The notes beneath the pieces were generated by a model that saw only the letters and a program-made list of their open reading frames with translations, had not been told where the DNA came from and made no database searches. From the NCBI RefSeq assembly GCF_000336935.1, contig NZ_AOME01000013.1:1-37631 (forward strand): 37,631 bases of DNA. Reading direction: 5' to 3'. The position numbers and the translations under genes were made by a program. Origin of the DNA: Halococcus salifodinae DSM 8989. GTDB taxonomy: Archaea > Halobacteriota > Halobacteria > Halobacteriales > Halococcaceae. Positions 7,879 through 16,759 of this stretch are shown here, piece by piece (the first letter of the stretch is position 1; the number at the start of each line of letters is the position of its first letter).

Positions 7879-9372
7879 ATGACTGCCCACGCCGCCGCGG
7901 CGCGCGAGCACGCCGTCGTCATCGGGCTCGAAGTCCACGTCCAGCTCGAAACCGATAGTAAGGTATTCTGTGGCTGCGGGACGGATTTCGAGGACGACGA
8001 ACCCAACTCACACACCTGTCCGACGTGTCTCGGCCTGCCCGGCGCGCTCCCGGTGCTGAACGAGGCGGCGGTCGAGGCCGGGCTCAAACTCGCCGCCGCG
8101 ATCGACGCTGACGTGCCTGAAACGACCCGTTTTCACCGGAAGAACTACTACTACCCCGATCTCCCGAAGAACTTCCAGATCACCCAGTACGACTCGCCGC
8201 TCTGCGAGAACGGCGCACTCACCGTCGCGATCGAGGACGACGAGCGGGAAATCGCGATCGAACGCGCCCACCTCGAAGAGGACCCCGGCAGCCTCCAGCA
8301 CGCCGGCGGCAGCGGCGGGATCGACACCGCCGAGTACACCCGCGTCGACTACAACCGCGCTGGCGTCCCGCTGATGGAGATCGTGACCGAACCCGACTTC
8401 CGGGGTCCCGAGGAGGTCAGAGCCTTCCTCGCGAAGCTCACGGAGGTCCTCGAATACCTCGACGTGTTCGACAGTTCGCGGGACGGCTCACTCCGGGTCG
8501 ACGCCAACATCTCGCTCGTGCCCGGCGAGGAAGTCGCCGCCGACGGCACGATCGGGAAAGAGGCGCTCGCGGCGGCCAACCGGACGGAGGTGAAGAACAT
8601 CTCGAGCCACAAGGGCGCGGAGAAGGCGCTCGCCTACGAGGTCACGCGCCAGCGCAACGCGCTCCAGCGCGATCGGACGATCGAACAGGAGACTCGCCAC
8701 TGGGACGAGTCGCGGGGCGTGACGGTCTCGATGCGCTCGAAGGAAGAAGAGAAGGACTATCGGTACTTCGCCGAGCCGGATCTCCCGGTGCTCCAGGTCG
8801 CCGACCGGGCCACCGAAATCGAGATTCCGGAGCTTCCCGACGCCAGACGCGAGCGGTTCCGCGAGGAGTACGGGCTGAGTCAGGCGGCCGCGCGAAAGCT
8901 CACCTCCACCCGCGACGTCGCGGATTTCTACGAGCGGGTGGCCGACCGCTTCGATCCCGACGTCGCGGCGTCGTGGGTCGCCGACACCCTTCTTGGGGAG
9001 CTCAACTACCGCGACATGGAAATCGGGGACATCGAGGGGCGTCTCGACGAGTTCGTCCGGTTGGTCGAGCTCGCCGAGACGGGTAAAATCACCGAGAAGA
9101 ACGCCGAAGAGGTCGTGTTGCGCGCGATGCTCGACGAGGGACTGAGCCCGGACGACGTGATCGAGCGCGAGGGGCTCGGAGCCACCGGCGAGGACGAGAT
9201 CGAACGGGCTGTCGGGACAGCGATCGACGAGAATCCGGGTGCGGTCGAGGACTATCACACGGGCGACGACGGCGCGCTCAACTTCCTCGTGGGCCAGGTC
9301 ATGGGGGCCACAGGAGGAAGCGCCGATCCGGGCACGGTGAACCAACTGCTCCGCGACGAACTCGACGGCTGA
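7879..9372 (+). CDS. gatB: Asp-tRNA(Asn)/Glu-tRNA(Gln) amidotransferase subunit B
   Basis: GatB subunit of the GatCAB transamidosome, 497 residues. It binds the mischarged tRNA and activates its side chain for amidation, using ammonia from GatA. N-terminal catalytic cradle: IGLEVHVQL at 15-23, zinc-binding Cys31, Cys33, Cys47 and Cys50, then FHRKNYYYPDLPKNFQI and YNRAGVPLMEIVTEP. The C-terminal helical YqeY/GatB tRNA-binding domain covers about 350-497. gatA and gatC are not in the window. Haloarchaea are known to make Asn-tRNA by transamidation, which would pair this enzyme with the AspRS encoded at 15328. Confidence 0.96.
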   Translation: MTAHAAAAREHAVVIGLEVHVQLETDSKVFCGCGTDFEDDEPNSHTCPTCLGLPGALPVLNEAAVEAGLKLAAAIDADVPETTRFHRKNYYYPDLPKNFQITQYDSPLCENGALTVAIEDDEREIAIERAHLEEDPGSLQHAGGSGGIDTAEYTRVDYNRAGVPLMEIVTEPDFRGPEEVRAFLAKLTEVLEYLDVFDSSRDGSLRVDANISLVPGEEVAADGTIGKEALAAANRTEVKNISSHKGAEKALAYEVTRQRNALQRDRTIEQETRHWDESRGVTVSMRSKEEEKDYRYFAEPDLPVLQVADRATEIEIPELPDARRERFREEYGLSQAAARKLTSTRDVADFYERVADRFDPDVAASWVADTLLGELNYRDMEIGDIEGRLDEFVRLVELAETGKITEKNAEEVVLRAMLDEGLSPDDVIEREGLGATGEDEIERAVGTAIDENPGAVEDYHTGDDGALNFLVGQVMGATGGSADPGTVNQLLRDELDG

Positions 9373-9449
9373 GTTCTGCGAGCGAGACGCCAGCGACGGA
9401 TCGCACAGCCGGTATCTCTTTGTACGATAATGGCGAGGAATGGCGTACG

Positions 9450-10616
9450 ATGAGCAACGACGACGCGGACCACGCGGGCGAGTTCGAGGGGTTCGGCGGG
9501 CGACACGTGCCCGAGGTCATGGTGGAGCCACTCGACGAGCTCGCCGGGGCGTTCGACTCGATCGCCACCACCGACGAGTTCCAGACGGAGTTCCGATCGA
9601 TCCTCGAAAACTTCGCAGGACGACCCACGCCACTCTTTCACGCCGAGCGCCTCTCGGAGCGCTATGGGGCCGAGATCTACCTCAAGCGCGAGGACCTCCT
9701 CCACGGCGGTGCGCACAAGATCAACAACGCGATCGGCCAGGCGCTGCTCGCGGAGAAGGCGGGCAAGTCTCGACTGATCGCCGAGACTGGCGCGGGCCAG
9801 CACGGCACCGCGACCGCGATGGTGGGCGCGCTGTTCGACATGGACACCGAGATCTACATGGGGACGAAGGACATCGAGCGCCAGCGGATGAACGTCTTCA
9901 GGATGCGGCTGATGGGCGCTGAAGTCAACGAAGTGACGCGCGGCGGGGCGGGCCTCGCGGACGCAGTCGACGCCGCCCTCGAAGATTTCGCGCAGAACGT
10001 CGACGACACCCACTATCTGGTGGGATCGGTCGTAGGGCCGGACCCGTTCCCGCGGATGGTCCGAGAGTTCCACTCGACCATCGGCGACGAGGCCCGCGAG
10101 CAGTTCCGGGAGCGAACCGGCGACCTCCCCGACGCGGCGGTGGCGTGTGTCGGCGGCGGATCGAACGCGATGGGACTGTTCGACGCCTTCCGCGACGATC
10201 CCGTGGCCTTCTACGGCGCGGAGGGCGGCGGCGAGGGCGGCGACTCGAAGCGCCACGCCGCGCCGCTCTCAGCGGGCACCGACGACGTGCTCCACGGGAT
10301 GGAAACACGGGTACTCGACGACGACACCGAGGTTCACTCGATCTCGGCGGGCCTCGACTACCCCGGTGTCGGCCCCGAGCACGCGATGTTCCAGGCCGTC
10401 GGCCGGTGTGAGTACCGCGCGGTTCCCGACGACGACGCGCTCGCGGCGTTCCGGGAGCTCAGCGAGACCGAGGGGATCATCCCGGCGCTCGAAACCGCCC
10501 ACGCGCTCGCGCTCACGAAGGAGATCGCCGACGAGCACGACACGATCCTCGTGAACCTGAGCGGCCGCGGCGACAAGGACATGGCGACCGCGGCTGAGCA
10601 GTTCGACCTCGGGTGA
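9450..10616 (+). CDS. trpB: Tryptophan synthase beta chain-like PLP enzyme (orphan locus)
   Basis: PLP-dependent beta-replacement enzyme joining indole and serine; 388 residues. The PLP lysine is K90 in HKINNAIGQ, the catalytic glutamate is E112 in AETGAGQHG, the phosphate-binding loop is CVGGGSNAMG, and the SAGLDYPGVGPEH and SGRGDKD motifs are intact. It is of the TrpB1 type rather than the longer TrpB2. No trpA, trpC or other Trp gene is adjacent, so it may be a second copy or a stand-alone indole scavenger. ATG 9450 is preferred over the in-frame TTG at 9420; a TACGATA box lies 21-27 nt before it. Confidence 0.9.
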   Translation: MSNDDADHAGEFEGFGGRHVPEVMVEPLDELAGAFDSIATTDEFQTEFRSILENFAGRPTPLFHAERLSERYGAEIYLKREDLLHGGAHKINNAIGQALLAEKAGKSRLIAETGAGQHGTATAMVGALFDMDTEIYMGTKDIERQRMNVFRMRLMGAEVNEVTRGGAGLADAVDAALEDFAQNVDDTHYLVGSVVGPDPFPRMVREFHSTIGDEAREQFRERTGDLPDAAVACVGGGSNAMGLFDAFRDDPVAFYGAEGGGEGGDSKRHAAPLSAGTDDVLHGMETRVLDDDTEVHSISAGLDYPGVGPEHAMFQAVGRCEYRAVPDDDALAAFRELSETEGIIPALETAHALALTKEIADEHDTILVNLSGRGDKDMATAAEQFDLG

Positions 10617-10711
10617 GTGATCCAAGCGACCGGCCGCTGCGAAACCGGCCGATCGGCCGCTGCGGCCGCACAGGCGTACGAGCGCGCCCGCGTAGTCTCG
10701 TGGTTTGCGAA

Positions 10712-10719
10712 AGGTTTAG
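10712..10719 (+). promoter_or_regulatory. TATA-like box upstream of topA
   Basis: AGGTTTAG, centred about 29 nt upstream of the ATG at 10745 and about 55 nt upstream of the topA ATG. It predicts a start of transcription at or near 10741-10745, and hence a leader of about 26-30 nt for topA. Confidence 0.45.
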
Positions 10720-10744
10720 AAGCCGTATCGGCCTATCGGACCCA

Positions 10745-10780
10745 ATGACGAGAGGGGGAGGGATCGTTCGATGGAGCTGA
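10745..10780 (+). CDS. Possible 11-codon leaderless uORF overlapping the topA start
   Basis: An ATG at the predicted transcription start opens a frame reading MTRGGGIVRWS and stops with TGA at 10778-10780, ten bases past the topA ATG (10771) and in a different frame. Its Gly codons contain the purine-rich GGGGGAGGG that could also serve as the topA ribosome-binding site. It may couple or attenuate topA translation, or be accidental. Confidence 0.3.
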   Translation: MTRGGGIVRWS

Positions 10781-13281
10781 TCATCACGGAGAAGGAGACC
10801 GCGGCGCGAAACATCGCCGAGATCCTGAGCGGCGAGAGCGCGGACGTCGAGCGGCGCAACGGCGTCAACGTCTACAAGTGGGGCGGCCGGCGGTGCGTGG
10901 GGCTCTCGGGCCACGTGGTCGAGAACGACTTCCCGGCGGAGTATTCGAACTGGCGCGACGTCGAACCCGTCGAGCTCATCGACGCCGAGGTGGTCGTCGA
11001 GCCACACGAGAGCCGCGAGAACATCGTCAGTACCCTCCGGCTGCTCGCTCGGGACGCCGACGGCGTCATCATCGCGACCGACTACGACCGCGAGGGCGAA
11101 CTCATCGGGAAGGAGGCCCACGACATCGTGCGCGAGGTGACTGACGCCCCGATCCGGCGGGCGCGGTTCTCGTCGTTCGCCGAACCCGAAGTACGAGAAG
11201 CGTTCGAGAACCTCGACGACCTCGACTTCGATCTCGCAGCCGCTGGCGAGGCGCGCCAGGAGATCGACCTCGTCTGGGGCGCAGCACTCACCCGCTTTCT
11301 GTCGCTGTCGGCGAAACAGATGGGCAGCGATTTCATCAGCGTCGGGCGGGTCCAGTCGCCGACCCTCAAGCTGATCGTCGATCGCGAGCGCGAGATCGAG
11401 GCGTTCGATCCCGACGACTACTGGGAGCTGTTCTGCGACCTAACCAAGAACGAGGCGACGTTCGAGGCACAGTACTTCTACGACGACGACGGCAGCGAGG
11501 CCGAGCGGGTCTGGGATGGCGACGTGGCCGAAGCGGTCTACGACGACCTCCGCGGGGCGAGCACAGCGGCAGTCGAGGAAGTCCGCCGACGCACACGGAC
11601 TGACGACCCGCCGGCCCCGTTCAACACCACCCAGTACATCCGCGCCGCGAGCTCGCTCGGCTACTCCGCCCAGCGCGCGATGAGCCTGGCCGAGAGCCTC
11701 TACACCGCAGGCTACATCACCTACCCCCGAACCGACAACACCGTCTACCCCGACGATCTCGACGTTGCGGAGCTGCTCTCGGAATTCACCGACCACCCCG
11801 AGTTCGGCGACGACGCCGACACGCTGCTGGAAGGCGAACCGACACCCACCGAGGGCGACGAGGAGACCACCGACCATCCGCCGATCCACCCCACGGGAGA
11901 ACTTCCCTCGGCCACCGAACTCGGCGACGACGAGCGCGCGGTGTACGAACTCGTCGTCCGGCGCTTCTTCGCCACGGTGGCCGAGCCAGCCGAGTGGGAG
12001 CATCTCCGAGTGACCGCCGCAGTCGGAGACCACCGACTGAAGGCCAACGGTAAGCGCCTGCTGGAAGCGGGGTATCACGCGGTCTACCCCTACGTCGATT
12101 CCACCGAGAACCACGTGCCGGACGTCGAGGAGGGTGACAAGCTGCCGGTGAGTGAGGTCCGAAGCGAGGCCAAGGAAACGCAGCCGCCGCGCCGGCGCGG
12201 CCAGTCGCGGCTGATCGAGACGATGGAGTCGATGGGGATCGGGACGAAGGCGACCCGCCACAACACCATCGAGAAGCTCTACGACCGAGGCTACATCGAG
12301 AACGACCCGCCGCGCCCGACGACGCTGGCGAAGGCGGTTGTCCAAGCGGGCAAGCGCTTCGCCGAACAGGTCGTGAGCGAAGCGATGACCGAACAGCTCG
12401 AAGATGATATGGACGCGATCGCCGCCGGGGAGGCGACGCTCGACGACGTGACCGACGAGTCGCGCGAGATGCTCGCGACCGTTTTCGAGGAGCTCCACGA
12501 CTCGCGCGAGGCGATCGGTGACTCCCTCCGGAACTCCCTCAAGGTCGACAAAATTCTCGGGCCGTGTCCCGACTGCGGGGCGGCGCTGCTCGTCCGTCGG
12601 AGCCGCCACGGTTCGTACTTCGTCGGCTGTGACGGTTATCCGGACTGTGAGTTTACCCTGCCGTTGCCCTCGTCGGGCAAACCGGTGATTCAGGAGGAAA
12701 CCTGCGACGAGCACGAACTTCGAGAAGTGAAGATGCTCGACGGCCGGAACACGTTTACCCACGGCTGTCCGATCTGCGCCGCAAAAGAGGCCGACGAGGC
12801 CGAGGATCGCGTGATCGGTGCGTGTCCGGAATGCGGCAGTGAGGAGGGCGACGATGGGGAGGGCGACGACGAGGAGAGTGGCGAACTCGCGATCAAATCG
12901 CTCCGGACGGGCTCGCGCCTCGCGGGCTGTACCCGATACCCGGACTGCGAGTATTCCTTACCCCTCCCGCGCCGCGGCGAGATCGAGGTCATCGACGAGC
13001 ACTGTGAAGAGCACGATCTACCGGAGCTCGTGGTCCACTCGGGCGACGAGCCGTGGGAGCTCGGCTGCCCGGTGTGTAACTACCGGGAGTACGAGGCGCG
13101 CCAGGCGGCCACCGATCTCGAAGACCTCGACGGGCTGGGCGAAAAGACCGCCGAGAAGCTCGCCGCCGTCGGGATCGACAGTTTGGACGATCTCCGGGAG
13201 GGCGAGGCCGACCAACTCGCCGCCGAGGTCCAGGGCGTGAGCGCCGACAACGTTCGGAAGTGGCAGGCGAAGGCGGACTGA
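10771..13281 (+). CDS. topA: DNA topoisomerase I (type IA)
   Basis: Relaxes negative supercoils through a transient 5'-phosphotyrosyl link; 836 residues. The TOPRIM domain starts MELIITEKETAARNIAEIL with Glu7 and the acidic triad DYDREGE near 108-114. The catalytic Tyr is Y318 in GYITYPRTDNT. After the clamp domains come Cys-rich C-terminal ribbons: CPDCG...CDGYPDC near 593-627, a CDEHE...CPIC pair, CPECG...CTRYPDC, and CEEHD...CPVC. A helix-hairpin-helix ending (LDGLGEKTAEKLAAVGI) near 793-810 would add non-specific DNA binding. Unlike most genes here it has a possible leader with a purine-rich site just before the ATG. Confidence 0.97.
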   Translation: MELIITEKETAARNIAEILSGESADVERRNGVNVYKWGGRRCVGLSGHVVENDFPAEYSNWRDVEPVELIDAEVVVEPHESRENIVSTLRLLARDADGVIIATDYDREGELIGKEAHDIVREVTDAPIRRARFSSFAEPEVREAFENLDDLDFDLAAAGEARQEIDLVWGAALTRFLSLSAKQMGSDFISVGRVQSPTLKLIVDREREIEAFDPDDYWELFCDLTKNEATFEAQYFYDDDGSEAERVWDGDVAEAVYDDLRGASTAAVEEVRRRTRTDDPPAPFNTTQYIRAASSLGYSAQRAMSLAESLYTAGYITYPRTDNTVYPDDLDVAELLSEFTDHPEFGDDADTLLEGEPTPTEGDEETTDHPPIHPTGELPSATELGDDERAVYELVVRRFFATVAEPAEWEHLRVTAAVGDHRLKANGKRLLEAGYHAVYPYVDSTENHVPDVEEGDKLPVSEVRSEAKETQPPRRRGQSRLIETMESMGIGTKATRHNTIEKLYDRGYIENDPPRPTTLAKAVVQAGKRFAEQVVSEAMTEQLEDDMDAIAAGEATLDDVTDESREMLATVFEELHDSREAIGDSLRNSLKVDKILGPCPDCGAALLVRRSRHGSYFVGCDGYPDCEFTLPLPSSGKPVIQEETCDEHELREVKMLDGRNTFTHGCPICAAKEADEAEDRVIGACPECGSEEGDDGEGDDEESGELAIKSLRTGSRLAGCTRYPDCEYSLPLPRRGEIEVIDEHCEEHDLPELVVHSGDEPWELGCPVCNYREYEARQAATDLEDLDGLGEKTAEKLAAVGIDSLDDLREGEADQLAAEVQGVSADNVRKWQAKAD

Positions 13282-13353
13282 GCCGCGTTTCTCCCCCACC
13301 GGCCCCGTCGTCGTTACGGAAGACGTTTTAGGCCACACTGGAATTGGGATGGT

Positions 13354-14094
13354 ATGAGTGCCCCGTGGGCGGAGTGGGACCATATCGTGAAGCTGGACCC
13401 CGACAAGAGCCTCGTCGACGGCGAGAGCTACGCCGACGTCTGCGAGACGGGGACCGACGCGATCGAGATCGGCGGCACGACCGGGATGACCGAGGCAAAG
13501 ATGACCGAGGTCATCGAGCCGTGTGCCGCCGCCGGCCGGGAGCACGACGTGCCGGTGTACATCGAGCCGAGCCACCCGGGGACCGTGGTCCACACCGACG
13601 GGCTCAGTGGGTATCTGGTTCCGACCGTGTTCAATGCCGGCGATATCGCGTGGCTGACCGGTGTCCACAAGGAGTGGGCCCGGATGGACACCGAGATCGA
13701 CTGGGACCGCACTCACACCGAGGCGTACATCGTGCTGAACCCCGATTCGTCGGTGGCGGAGTACACCCAGGCGAACTGCGATCTCGACGCCGACGAAGTC
13801 GCGGCCTACGCCACGATCGCCGAGCGGCTGTTCGGCCAGGAGATCGTCTACCTCGAGTACTCGGGCACGTTCGGCGATCCCGAAGTCGTGACCGCAGCGA
13901 GCGATGCGCTCGACGACGCCACCCTCTTTTATGGTGGCGGAATCGGCGACTACGACACCGCGCACGAGATGGGCGGACGCGCCGACACGGTGATCGTCGG
14001 CGATCTCGTCCACGACGAGGGCTGTGATGCCGTCCGCGAGACCGTCCGTGGGGCGAAAGAAGCCGGTCAAGAGCGGATCGAACCCGATCGCTGA
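13354..14094 (+). CDS. Geranylgeranylglyceryl phosphate synthase
   Basis: TIM-barrel prenyltransferase that makes the first ether bond of archaeal lipids, from sn-glycerol-1-phosphate and geranylgeranyl diphosphate; 246 residues. Family marks: [11 protein letters not shown] at 10-20, [10 protein letters not shown] near 38-47, YIEPSHPG near 69-76, [14 protein letters not shown] near 168-181, and the phosphate-binding [13 protein letters not shown] near 191-203. A TTTTA box about 26-30 nt before the ATG indicates a leaderless transcript. It lies 72 nt after topA on the same strand. Confidence 0.95.
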   Translation: MSAPWAEWDHIVKLDPDKSLVDGESYADVCETGTDAIEIGGTTGMTEAKMTEVIEPCAAAGREHDVPVYIEPSHPGTVVHTDGLSGYLVPTVFNAGDIAWLTGVHKEWARMDTEIDWDRTHTEAYIVLNPDSSVAEYTQANCDLDADEVAAYATIAERLFGQEIVYLEYSGTFGDPEVVTAASDALDDATLFYGGGIGDYDTAHEMGGRADTVIVGDLVHDEGCDAVRETVRGAKEAGQERIEPDR

Positions 14095-14128
14095 GCAGGG
14101 TTTCTGAACGCCGAGCGACACAACTATT

Positions 14129-14135
14129 CATATAC
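14129..14135 (+). promoter_or_regulatory. TATA-like box for the amphi-Trp gene
   Basis: CATATAC ends 22 nt before the ATG at 14157, fitting leaderless transcription of the amphi-Trp gene and perhaps of the gene 21 nt after it. Confidence 0.45.
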
Positions 14136-14156
14136 GATCGGCGCGTACGGAAGCGT

Positions 14157-14438
14157 ATGCCCGAGGAGGTACTTTTCGAGACCGAGCAGTCGATGGATCG
14201 GAGCGAGATCGCCAACTACCTGCGGACGGTGGCGGATCGACTCGACGGCGGCGACGAGATCGGGCTTGAGGCCGGCGACCAGCACGTGACACTCGCCCCG
14301 CCGGCCCGGCCGACGTTCGAGGTCAAAGCCGAACGCGAGACCGGCAGCGGCCCGGACGAGTTGAGCGTCGAGTTCGAGATCGAATGGGACGAAGGCGAGT
14401 CGGGAGCTGGCGGGGGCGGGAAGCTTTCGATCGAGTGA
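14157..14438 (+). CDS. Amphi-Trp domain protein
   Basis: Acidic protein of 93 residues. It starts MPEEVLFETEQSMDRSEIA, then has a helix LRTVADRL and a beta-rich half (VTLAPPARPTFEVKAERE, ELSVEFEIEW). This layout matches the small amphi-Trp domain family common in haloarchaea, whose function is unknown. A Gly-rich linker precedes the final KLSIE strand. It probably shares a transcript with the following gene, 21 nt away. Confidence 0.85.
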   Translation: MPEEVLFETEQSMDRSEIANYLRTVADRLDGGDEIGLEAGDQHVTLAPPARPTFEVKAERETGSGPDELSVEFEIEWDEGESGAGGGGKLSIE

Positions 14439-14459
14439 GCAGGAAAAACGAACAGTCCG

Positions 14460-15302
14460 ATGGTCAAGGAAGCGAGACAGCCGCACGAGCGCCCACCCGA
14501 GGAGCGTGAGGAGACCCATCTCCTCGAACAGCGTCGTGCCGAGGGTCGCACCGCCCTCCGAAACGCGGCCGCAAGAATCGCACTGGAGTACGCCACAGCA
14601 GTGACGGTCGCACTCGACCCCGAGCGCGTCGAATCACCGTCTCATGCCGGCTTTGAGCACGTTGACAGCGATTCCCGGTCGTGGTCCAACGAACCGTTCG
14701 CCGGCGACCCCTATCGCGTGTCGCTCCCTGATGGCCGGACGGCGGCCGAGGCGCTACTCGATAACGACGTCCCATTGAGGGAGTTCGTGGTCCATACCGA
14801 CGAGTCATGGCTCTATCGAACACACGGGCGGGTGAACGTCTCCGTTGCCGGACCGGACTACGAACGCGACCTGCGAACGCTCGCCGAGGAGCGCGGTGCG
14901 GTTCTCGTCCCGCTGGCAACACTCGGACGCTGGACCGACGGGCAGCGATGGTACGAAATTACTGACGGCCATCTCTCCATCTATCCCGATGACATCGCCG
15001 GGAAATCGTGGGAAGAGCGCCAGAGATACACGACACACGGGAGTTATCCCATCGCTGGTATCGAGTGCATCCACATAACTGAAAGTGAGATGACCATCGA
15101 GCTGTCGTGGGCAGCCATCGAGGACGATTCGCCGTTCATGCGGGCGGTCGGGGCGGTTATCGGAACCATCGGAGCCGCACTTCCCATCCCGGAGGCCCCC
15201 ACGGAGATGGATTTCGACTCACAGGAGGCGTTCGCAACGGCCGTCGAGACACTTCTGACTGCGACGAATCGTGGTGGTTACGACCGAACCGACGGCGTTT
15301 AA
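14460..15302 (+). CDS. Uncharacterised protein, 280 residues
   Basis: I do not recognise a family. The N-terminal 45 residues are highly charged and helical. A mixed alpha/beta core follows, with [22 protein letters not shown] (about 117-138, quoted in part) and a [28 protein letters not shown] stretch (in part) resembling a beta-sheet layer. A hydrophobic segment at about 228-245 ([16 protein letters not shown]) is too short and Pro-rich to be a convincing membrane helix. The gene follows the amphi-Trp gene by 21 nt, and its stop codon overlaps the TATA region of aspS. Codon use matches its neighbours. Confidence 0.7.
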   Translation: MVKEARQPHERPPEEREETHLLEQRRAEGRTALRNAAARIALEYATAVTVALDPERVESPSHAGFEHVDSDSRSWSNEPFAGDPYRVSLPDGRTAAEALLDNDVPLREFVVHTDESWLYRTHGRVNVSVAGPDYERDLRTLAEERGAVLVPLATLGRWTDGQRWYEITDGHLSIYPDDIAGKSWEERQRYTTHGSYPIAGIECIHITESEMTIELSWAAIEDDSPFMRAVGAVIGTIGAALPIPEAPTEMDFDSQEAFATAVETLLTATNRGGYDRTDGV

Positions 15303-15327
15303 GACCGCGGCTCCGAAACTCCGCACC

Positions 15328-16626
15328 ATGCAGGACCGAACCCACACCGCCGCGGCCACACCGGGCGAGTCGGTGACGGTTGCGGGCTGGGCACACGAGA
15401 TCCGCGACCTCGGCGGGATCGCCTTTCTCATTGTACGGGACCGCACCGGGAAGATCCAGGTCAAATTCGAGAAGGATGCGATGGACGAGGAGCTCGTCGA
15501 GGCCGGCACCGACCTCACCCGCGAGAGCGTGGTCGCCGTCACCGGCGATGTCGAAGAAGAAGAGCGCGCACCGACCGGCGTCGAGATCGTTCCCGAAACG
15601 GTCGACGTGATCGCGCCCGCCGAGCCCGAACTCCCGCTCGATCCCTCCGAGAAAGTCGGAGCCGAGCTTCCGACGCGGCTCGACAACCGCACGCTCGACC
15701 TCCGACGTGGCGAGGCACGCGCGATCTTCGAGATCCGTGCCGAAGTGCTTCGAGCGGCCCGCGAGGCGTTCCGCGATCTCGACTGTACCGAGATCAACAC
15801 CCCGAAGATCGTCGCCACCGGCACCGAAGGCGGGACCGAACTGTTCCCGATCACCTACTTCGGGCAGGAAGCGTTCATGAACCAGTCGCCGCAGCTGTTC
15901 AAACAGCTGATGGTCGGCAGCGGTCTCGAACGCGTCTCCGAGATCGGCCCGATCTTCCGAGCCGAGGAGCACAACACGCCACGCCACCTCAACGAGGCGA
16001 CCTCGATCGACTTCGAGTCGGCGTTCATCGATCACGAGGAGGCGATGGACGCGTGCGAGCAGGTCGTCCGCGCGGCCTACGAAGGCGTCGCCGAGAACTG
16101 CACCGACCAGCTCGACACCCTCGGCTACGACGACTTTTCGGTTCCCGCGGAAGCGTTCCCGCGACTGACCTACGAGGAGGCGATCGAGCGGATCAACGCC
16201 ACCGGCGAGCTCGACGAGCAGCTGGTGTGGGGCGACGACCTCCCGACCGAGGGCGAGAAGGCGCTCGGCAGCGACGTCGGCGGCCACTACTTCGTGACCG
16301 ACTGGCCGAGCGAGATCAAACCGTTCTACATCAAGGATCACGACGGACAGGATATTTCGACGGGGTTCGACATGATGGCTCCGAACATGGAGCTCGTCTC
16401 GGGCGGCCAGCGTGAGCACCGCTACGACCACCTCGTCGAGGGATTCGAACAGCAGGGGCTCGACCCCGAGGCGTTCGAGTACTACACCAAGATGTTCAAG
16501 TACGGGATGCCGCCCCACGCCGGCTGGGCGATCGGTGCCGAGCGTCTCGTCATGACGATGCTTGACCTGCCGAACATCCGGGAGGCGGTGCTGTTCCCGC
16601 GAGACCGTCAGCGGCTGAGTCCGTAG
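15328..16626 (+). CDS. aspS: Aspartate--tRNA(Asp/Asn) ligase
   Basis: Class IIb aminoacyl-tRNA synthetase, 432 residues, of the short archaeal type without the bacterial insertion domain. An N-terminal OB-fold anticodon-binding domain ([18 protein letters not shown]) runs to about 110. Motif 2 is [14 protein letters not shown] near 211-224 and motif 3 is [14 protein letters not shown] near 399-412. Start ATG 15328 is preferred over the upstream in-frame start because a GTTTAAGA box lies about 25-32 nt before it. With gatB in the same window and known Asn-tRNA transamidation in haloarchaea, a non-discriminating enzyme that also charges tRNA(Asn) is likely but not proven by sequence. Confidence 0.95.
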   Translation: MQDRTHTAAATPGESVTVAGWAHEIRDLGGIAFLIVRDRTGKIQVKFEKDAMDEELVEAGTDLTRESVVAVTGDVEEEERAPTGVEIVPETVDVIAPAEPELPLDPSEKVGAELPTRLDNRTLDLRRGEARAIFEIRAEVLRAAREAFRDLDCTEINTPKIVATGTEGGTELFPITYFGQEAFMNQSPQLFKQLMVGSGLERVSEIGPIFRAEEHNTPRHLNEATSIDFESAFIDHEEAMDACEQVVRAAYEGVAENCTDQLDTLGYDDFSVPAEAFPRLTYEEAIERINATGELDEQLVWGDDLPTEGEKALGSDVGGHYFVTDWPSEIKPFYIKDHDGQDISTGFDMMAPNMELVSGGQREHRYDHLVEGFEQQGLDPEAFEYYTKMFKYGMPPHAGWAIGAERLVMTMLDLPNIREAVLFPRDRQRLSP

Positions 16627-16708
16627 CGAGGTCGCGACTGTAAGGAGTGGCCTCGTTTTGCGAGCGGTGAGCGAAGCGAGCCGCGAGCGACGAAGACGTT
16701 GGGAGCCA

Positions 16709-16752
16709 GCGAGGTGAGCGAAGTGCACCTCGCCGGACAGGCAACGCCTGTC
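16709..16752. terminator. Tandem hairpins in a convergent intergenic region
   Basis: Two perfect stems lie side by side between the aspS stop and the convergent nuclease stop: GCGAGGTG/CACCTCGC (16709-16716 and 16726-16733, 9-nt loop), and GACAGGC/GCCTGTC (16736-16742 and 16746-16752, 3-nt loop). There is no T-tract, so a bidirectional terminator or mRNA-end stabiliser is inferred from position only. The stretch also holds the words GTGAGCGAAGCGAG and GTGAGCGAAGTGCA. Confidence 0.5.
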
Positions 16753-16759
16753 GCCGTAA

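Noticed and set aside
11440-12762. 440-codon minus-strand frame opposite topA
   Set aside because: Shadow of topA codon bias; no recognisable domain, and topA covers the region with catalytic motifs and zinc ribbons.
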